Part shown: positions 7,281-10,897 of the stretch, one piece after another
How the letters are laid out: every line of letters starts with the position of its first letter
How positions within the stretch are numbered: position 1 is the first letter of the stretch
Translations under genes and position numbers: made by a program
The notes under the pieces: model-generated
Database searches by the model: none
Told to the model about the DNA's origin: nothing
Seen by the model: the letters and a program-made list of their open reading frames with translations, nothing else
DNA from: Mesorhizobium sp.
GTDB lineage: Bacteria; Pseudomonadota; Alphaproteobacteria; Rhizobiales; Rhizobiaceae
Length of the DNA: 10,897 nt
Direction: 5' to 3'
Assembly: GCA_019509685.1 (NCBI GenBank)
Contig: JAEKLU010000237.1
Coordinates: 1-10,897 of the forward strand

Positions 7281-8522
7281 TCAGACCTTTTCCTGCGTGT
7301 ATTTTTTCAGTTCCGTGCGCGCCACCTGGCGCCGGTGCACCGCGTCCGGCCCGTCGGCAAGCCGCAGGGTCCTCAGATGCGTCCATGAGCGGGCGAGTGG
7401 TGTATCCTGGCTGATACCTTGCGCGCCGAACATCTGCACCGCTTCGTCGGTGACTTTCAGCGCCATTCGCGGCGCGATCACCTTGATCTGGCTGATCCAG
7501 GGGGCGGCGGCGCGCGCATCGCCCTGGTCGATCATCCACGCCGCCTTGAGGCAGAGCAACCGCGCCATCTCGATCTCCATGCGGCATTCGGCGATGATGT
7601 CGAAATTGGCGCCGAGCCTGGCCAGAGGCTGGCCGAAGGCCTCGCGCCGCACCGAGCGCTGGCACAGCATCTCCAGCGCCATCTCGGCCTGGCCGATGGC
7701 GCGCATGCAATGATGGATGCGGCCAGGACCTAGCCGGCCTTGCGCGATTTCGAAGCCCCTGCCCTCGCCAAGGATCAGGTTAGCCGCCGGCACCCGCACA
7801 TTCTCGAACCTCAGATGCATGTGGCCGTGCGGCGCATCGTCCTCGCCATAGACCTGCATGGCGCGGATTTTGGTGACGCCTTTGCTGTCCGCCGGCACCA
7901 GCACCATGGAATGCCGGCGATGCTGCGGCTCCTCGTCCGAGCCCGTGCGGACCATGACGATATAGATGGCGCAGCGCGGGTCGCCGGCGCCGGACGCCCA
8001 CCATTTTTCGCCGTTGAGCACATAGTCGTCGCCGCGCCGCTCGCAGCGCATCGCAATGTTGGTCGCGTCCGAGGACGCCACATCCGGCTCGGTCATCAGA
8101 TAGGCCGAGCGGATCCGGCCTTCGAGCAACGGCTCCAGCCACTGCCGCTTGTGGTCCTCGGAACCATACCGCTCCAGCACCTCCATATTGCCGGTGTCGG
8201 GCGCCGAGCAATTGAAGGTCTCGGCGCCGAGATGCGCCTTGCCCATTTCTTCCGCAAGGTAAGCGTATTCGACGGTGGAAAGACCATAGCCGCGCGTCGA
8301 ATCGGTCAGCCAGAAATTCCACAGCCCGCGCTTGCGCGCCGTCTTCTTCAAACCTTCCAGAATTTCCGTCTGCCTGGCGGTGTAGGCCCAGCGGTCGCCG
8401 CCTTTGCCGACCTCGGCCAGAAATTCCTCGCCGAGCGGCGCAATCTCGTCGCGCACCATCGCGGCCACGCGCTGATGGATCGGCCTCAGCCGCTCGGTGA
8501 TGCCGAGATTCATGTCCGCCAT
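7281..8522 (-). CDS. Acyl-CoA dehydrogenase, ACAD10/11-LvaC type
   Basis: This 413-residue FAD-dependent acyl-CoA dehydrogenase is full length for the family. It has an N-terminal helical domain (to about 138), a beta domain with the flavin and substrate stretch YLMTEPDVASSDATN (141-155) and WWASGAG (174-180), and a C-terminal helical domain with FGAQGIS (365-371). The terminal signature RTLRLADGPDAVH (384-396) is typical of the ACAD10/ACAD11/LvaC subgroup. Aligned by eye to MCAD, the catalytic glutamate of the EGT motif becomes Asp390 in ADGPDAV. In this subgroup the enzyme works with an APH-fold kinase on 4-hydroxyacyl-CoA, eliminating the added phosphate. Such a kinase gene lies at 9974 on the opposite strand. 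The ATG at 8520-8522 is preceded by an AAAGGG about 8 bases upstream; Met4 (8513) is an alternative start. It is the first gene of the minus-strand operon, divergent from the SDR. The subgroup call is strong; the substrate is inferred. Confidence 0.93.
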   Translation of the reverse strand: MADMNLGITERLRPIHQRVAAMVRDEIAPLGEEFLAEVGKGGDRWAYTARQTEILEGLKKTARKRGLWNFWLTDSTRGYGLSTVEYAYLAEEMGKAHLGAETFNCSAPDTGNMEVLERYGSEDHKRQWLEPLLEGRIRSAYLMTEPDVASSDATNIAMRCERRGDDYVLNGEKWWASGAGDPRCAIYIVMVRTGSDEEPQHRRHSMVLVPADSKGVTKIRAMQVYGEDDAPHGHMHLRFENVRVPAANLILGEGRGFEIAQGRLGPGRIHHCMRAIGQAEMALEMLCQRSVRREAFGQPLARLGANFDIIAECRMEIEMARLLCLKAAWMIDQGDARAAAPWISQIKVIAPRMALKVTDEAVQMFGAQGISQDTPLARSWTHLRTLRLADGPDAVHRRQVARTELKKYTQEKV

Positions 8523-8637
8523 CGCATCGGCCCTTTCGCAGATAGATCTTTACCCGTGGCAAGGATGACCGTACTTCGGCTAGCCTTGTCAACGCGAGTC
8601 CCCTCGCCGGTTCGGCCGAGGCATGCGGAGGATTGTT
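8523..8637. promoter_or_regulatory. Divergent promoter region between the ACAD-MDR and SDR-MaoC-kinase operons
   Basis: These 115 bp separate two head-to-head genes and must carry both promoters unless one operon starts elsewhere. On the minus strand a TTGACA lies at 8587-8592, about 65 bases before the ACAD start. At 17 bases the -10 would be GTCATC, a poor match. A perfect 8-bp palindrome GGCTAGCC sits at 8578-8585, directly against the TTGACA, where a repressor could block it. No clear -35/-10 is seen for the plus strand. Confidence 0.5.
8627..8632 (+). promoter_or_regulatory. Ribosome binding site GGAGGA of the SDR gene
   Basis: GGAGGA ends 5 bases before ATG 8638. It decides the start of the SDR against an in-frame ATG at 8623, which lies before this site and has no such motif. 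Confidence 0.8.
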
Positions 8638-9453
8638 ATGAGTTACCTGGACAAGCTGTTCTCGGTCACCGGCAAGACCGCGTTGGTGACGGGTGCTGCG
8701 ACCGGCATCGGCCGCATGGTGGCGACCGGCCTGGTACGCGCCGGCGCCAGCGTGATGATCGCCTCGCGCAAGGGCGAGGACTGCGTCAAGGTCGCCAACG
8801 ACCTGAACGCGCTCGGCGGCTCCGGCCATGCCGAAGGCTTTGCCGGCGACGTTTCCAGCGAAGCGGGCATTGCGGCCCTTGTCGCAGAGGTAAAAGCGCG
8901 CACCGAGCGGCTGCATATCCTGGTCAACAATGCCGGTATCTCCTGGGGCGCGCCGCTGCAGGAATTCCCTTATAGCGCCTGGGCCAAGGTGTTCGGCGTC
9001 AACGTCACCGCCGTCTTCCACCTGACCAGGGAACTGCTGCCGCTGCTCGACGCGGCGGCGAGCGACGAGGATCCGGCCCGGGTGATCAATCTGGGTTCGG
9101 TGATGGGCACGCAGCCGCTTGCCGACGACGCCTATTCCTACACTGCCTCCAAGGCCGCGGTTCACCATTTGACGCGCACGCTGGCGCTTGAGTTCGCCGA
9201 CCGCCGGATCACGGTCAACGCCTTTGCGCCTGGCCCTTTCCAGAGCCGCATGACGGCCTTTGCGACCGCCACCAAGGCGCAGGCGAAACATGTCGGCAAC
9301 CACGTTCCGCTCGGACGCATCGGCGTAGCGGATGACATTGCCGGCGCAACGCTTTATTTGTGCAGCCGTGCCGGCAGCTATGTCACCGGCGCCATCCTGC
9401 CGATCGACGGCGGCCAGTCGGTTCAGCATGGGATGACATTGTTCAAGGAATAA
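8638..9453 (+). CDS. Short-chain dehydrogenase/reductase (SDR), probable hydroxyacyl-CoA or ketoacyl-CoA oxidoreductase
   Basis: The 271-residue classical SDR uses NAD(P)(H) to interconvert an alcohol and a ketone. It shows the cofactor motif TGAATGIG (18-25), NNAG (97-100), catalytic Ser154 (NLGSVMG), Tyr168 and Lys172 (SYTASK), and the C-terminal PIDGGQS. Length is normal and all catalytic residues are present. Arg44-Lys45 (IASRKGED) after the second strand would fit NADP(H) preference, a tentative reading. The start is ATG 8638, supported by a strong Shine-Dalgarno sequence. It is the first gene of the plus-strand operon, 44 bp before the MaoC-like gene. By analogy with LvaD it might reduce a 4-ketoacyl-CoA to the 4-hydroxy form, or oxidise a 3-hydroxyacyl-CoA formed later. 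Sequence alone does not separate these. Confidence 0.93.
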   Translation: MSYLDKLFSVTGKTALVTGAATGIGRMVATGLVRAGASVMIASRKGEDCVKVANDLNALGGSGHAEGFAGDVSSEAGIAALVAEVKARTERLHILVNNAGISWGAPLQEFPYSAWAKVFGVNVTAVFHLTRELLPLLDAAASDEDPARVINLGSVMGTQPLADDAYSYTASKAAVHHLTRTLALEFADRRITVNAFAPGPFQSRMTAFATATKAQAKHVGNHVPLGRIGVADDIAGATLYLCSRAGSYVTGAILPIDGGQSVQHGMTLFKE

Positions 9454-9455
9454 GA

Positions 9456-9479
9456 CGCCCGGCTCAAGAAATCCGGGCG
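9456..9479 (+). repeat. Intercistronic inverted repeat (7-bp perfect stem) between SDR and MaoC genes
   Basis: CGCCCGG (9456-9462) and CCGGGCG (9473-9479) are perfect inverted arms around a 10-base loop (9463-9472). It starts 2 bases after the SDR stop and ends 5 bases before the MaoC ribosome binding site core. There is no T-run after it, so it is unlikely to be a classic intrinsic terminator. It may protect the SDR mRNA 3' end or lower expression of the following genes. Confidence 0.6.
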
Positions 9480-9484
9480 GGGTG

Positions 9485-9490
9485 GGAGGA
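9485..9490 (+). promoter_or_regulatory. Ribosome binding site GGAGGA of the MaoC-like gene, supports a GTG start
   Basis: GGAGGA at 9485-9490 lies 7 bases before GTG 9498. The open frame continues upstream to 9360 inside the SDR gene, but this site and the point where MaoC-like sequence begins support GTG 9498. Confidence 0.7.
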
Positions 9491-9497
9491 CATCAGC

Positions 9498-9977
9498 GTG
9501 GAACCGATCAGTCTGGATCTGCTTCTGGCAAGCGTCGGCAAGGAAGTCGGGGTCTCGCCATGGCGAACGGTGACGCAGCGCATGATCGACCAGTTCGCCG
9601 ATGCCACCGACGACCACCAGTTCATCCATTGCGATCCCGAGCGCGCCGCGCGCGAGACGCCGTTCGGCGGCACCATCGCGCACGGTTTCCTGTCGCTGTC
9701 GCTGTTGTCGGCGATGACCTTCGAGACCATGCCGCCGATCGAAAACACCAAGATGGGCGTCAACCACGGTTTCGACACGCTGCGCTTCCTGTCGCCGGTC
9801 AAGACCGGCTCGCGCATCCGCACGCACTTCGTGCTGGCCGACGTCAAGGTGAGGCCCTCCGGCTGGGTGCAGACCGCGCACGACGTGACCATCGAGATCG
9901 AGGGATCGAAAAAACCGGCGCTGACGGCGCGTTGGCTGACCCTGACGCTGATCGAGCGGCAGCCAGAGACCGCATGA
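9498..9977 (+). CDS. MaoC-like (NodN-type) hotdog-fold enoyl-CoA hydratase
   Basis: This single hotdog-domain protein of 159 residues has the usual length for MaoC/NodN-type (R)-specific enoyl-CoA hydratases, which add water to 2-enoyl-CoA to give (R)-3-hydroxyacyl-CoA. The hydratase signature runs from FADATDDHQFIHCD (33-46) to FGGTIAHGFLSLSL (56-69). Asp39 and His44 are the likely catalytic pair. The GTG start (9498) follows a good Shine-Dalgarno. Its stop overlaps the phosphotransferase start in an ATGA (9974-9977), so the two are probably translated together. It could hydrate the enoyl-CoA formed when the neighbouring kinase and acyl-CoA dehydrogenase remove a 4-hydroxyl group; that link is inference from gene order. 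NodN is a nodulation-associated member of the same family, but no other nod gene is present here, so no nod role is claimed. Confidence 0.9.
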   Translation: MEPISLDLLLASVGKEVGVSPWRTVTQRMIDQFADATDDHQFIHCDPERAARETPFGGTIAHGFLSLSLLSAMTFETMPPIENTKMGVNHGFDTLRFLSPVKTGSRIRTHFVLADVKVRPSGWVQTAHDVTIEIEGSKKPALTARWLTLTLIERQPETA

Positions 9978-10897
9978 GCGGCGATGCCAATGCTCTCGAT
10001 AAGTCGGCGCTTGCGCTCGATCAGGGCGCGCTCACGCCCTATCTCGAGGTGCATGTCCCGGGTTTCGCCGGGCTTTCCGCGATCGAGAAATTCAAATCCG
10101 GACAATCCAACCCGACCTATCTGTTGACCGCCGCCAGCGGCCGCTATGTGCTGCGCGCCAAGCCGCCCGGACAGCTCTTGAAATCCGCGCATCAGGTCGA
10201 TCGCGAATTCCGGGTGATGCGGGCGCTTGCCGGCACCGCGGTGCCGGTGCCGCGCATGCTGCATCTTTCGGCCGAGGACTCGCCGATAGGCCGCAGGTTC
10301 TACGTCATGGAGTACCTGGACGGGCGCATCTTCTGGGACCCGTCGCTGCCGGACGCATCGGGCAATGACGAGCGGGCAGCAATCTATGACGCGATGAACG
10401 CGACGCTCGCCGCCTTGCACGATGTCGATGTCGAGGCCGCCGGCCTCGGTGATTTCGGCAAGCCGGGCAGTTATTTCGAGCGGCAGTTCGCCCGCTGGAC
10501 CAGCCAATACCGGGCCTCCGAAACGGACAGGATCGCCGACATGGATCGGCTGATCGGCTGGCTGGAAACCCATATGCCGGCCGATGATGGCCGCGTTTCG
10601 CTGGTGCATGGCGACTACCGGCTGGACAACATGATGTTCGCCAAGGACGCACCCAGGGTCATTGCGGTGCTCGACTGGGAATTGTCGACGCTCGGCCACC
10701 CCTTTGCCGACATCGCTTATCAATGCATGCAATGGCGGCTGCCGCATGCTTCCGGCTTTCGCGGCCTTGGCGGCGTCGACCGCGCGGCGCTCAACCTGCC
10801 GTCCGAAGAGGACTATGTCTCAGCCTATTGCCGTCGGCGCGGTATCGACGGCATCGGCAACTGGACCTTCTTCCTGTCCTTTTCCTTCTTCCGCCTG
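9974..10897 (+). CDS. APH-fold phosphotransferase, ACAD10/11 kinase-domain or LvaA-like (3' truncated by window edge)
   Basis: The frame from ATG 9974 is open to the window end, giving 308 residues. Relatives are about 340-355 long, so a few dozen C-terminal residues are missing. It has the aminoglycoside-phosphotransferase kinase fold. The ATP-binding region includes YVLRAKPPG (58-66), the hinge is near FYVMEYLDG (109-117), the catalytic loop is HGDYRLDN (212-219; Asp214 base, Asn219), and the metal-binding motif is LDWELSTLGHP (233-243; Asp234). This form (KPPG, DWELSTLGHP) is characteristic of acyl-CoA-associated kinases such as LvaA and the N-terminal part of ACAD10/11, not of antibiotic resistance enzymes. 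In that group it phosphorylates the hydroxyl of a 4-hydroxyacyl-CoA. The start overlaps the MaoC stop by 4 bp. The substrate here is unproven; antibiotic resistance is unlikely. Confidence 0.92.
   Translation, partial: MSGDANALDKSALALDQGALTPYLEVHVPGFAGLSAIEKFKSGQSNPTYLLTAASGRYVLRAKPPGQLLKSAHQVDREFRVMRALAGTAVPVPRMLHLSAEDSPIGRRFYVMEYLDGRIFWDPSLPDASGNDERAAIYDAMNATLAALHDVDVEAAGLGDFGKPGSYFERQFARWTSQYRASETDRIADMDRLIGWLETHMPADDGRVSLVHGDYRLDNMMFAKDAPRVIAVLDWELSTLGHPFADIAYQCMQWRLPHASGFRGLGGVDRAALNLPSEEDYVSAYCRRRGIDGIGNWTFFLSFSFFRL

Noticed and set aside
7276..7710. Upstream extension of the reductase frame to a 490-residue protein
   Set aside because: The added 145 residues lie within the ACAD gene in another frame and have no MDR homology; ATG 7275 fits family length and operon spacing.
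7780..9429. 549-codon open frame on the minus strand spanning the ACAD start, the divergent promoter and the SDR gene
   Set aside because: It is antisense to a clear SDR and out of frame with a clear ACAD, is rich in Arg, Ala, Gly and His, and shows no recognisable domain. Long shadow frames are common in GC-rich DNA.
9974..10897. Reading the APH-fold gene as an aminoglycoside resistance determinant
   Set aside because: Its KPPG and DWELSTLGHP motifs and the ACAD, SDR and MaoC neighbours match acyl-CoA-linked kinases of the ACAD10/11-LvaA group.
1..10897. Search for mobile elements, CRISPR repeats, tRNA or rRNA genes
   Set aside because: No transposase, integrase, long direct or terminal repeats, regular spacer array or RNA gene signature was seen.

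Overview
The window is GC-rich, densely packed DNA (about 63-65% GC by eye) whose protein families and codon use fit an alphaproteobacterium of the Hyphomicrobiales (Rhizobiales), most like Mesorhizobium or a relative. The genus is inferred from protein style and gene content, not from a marker gene. I see no rRNA, tRNA, insertion sequence, CRISPR array or origin.

Layout. (1) Positions 1-2636, plus strand: the last ~877 residues of an RND-type inner-membrane efflux pump whose start lies to the left of the window. (2) Positions 2639-5991, minus strand: a translationally coupled four-gene operon, read right to left as GT87-type membrane glycosyltransferase, GT2 polyprenyl-phosphate glycosyltransferase, YdjC/ChbG/HpnK/NaxD-type deacetylase and GtrA-type small membrane protein. 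Genes overlap by 8, 4 and 4 bp. The operon meets the pump gene tail to tail with 2 bp between the stop codons. (3) Positions 5992-6237: a non-coding leader and spacer with small inverted repeats. (4) Positions 6238-8522, minus strand: an acyl-CoA dehydrogenase of the ACAD10/11-LvaC type followed by a medium-chain reductase. (5) Positions 8523-8637: a divergent promoter region. (6) Positions 8638-10897, plus strand: a short-chain dehydrogenase, a MaoC-type hydratase and an APH-fold phosphotransferase cut by the right edge.

How the genes may work together. The minus-strand operon has the parts of an envelope-glycan aminosugar pathway. The GT2 enzyme would load a sugar onto undecaprenyl phosphate, the deacetylase would unmask an amine on the lipid-linked sugar, GtrA would help flip it, and the GT87 enzyme would transfer it on the periplasmic side. 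This parallels the Francisella FlmF2-NaxD-FlmK and Bordetella Lgm lipid A systems, with a GT87 enzyme in place of ArnT. The right half combines a separate APH-type kinase with an ACAD11-type dehydrogenase, an SDR, a MaoC hydratase and an MDR. This resembles the levulinate (lva) pathway and mammalian ACAD10/11, in which a 4-hydroxyacyl-CoA is phosphorylated and the phosphate eliminated so that the chain can enter beta-oxidation. Both pathway assignments are inferred from family membership and gene order; substrates cannot be read from the sequence.
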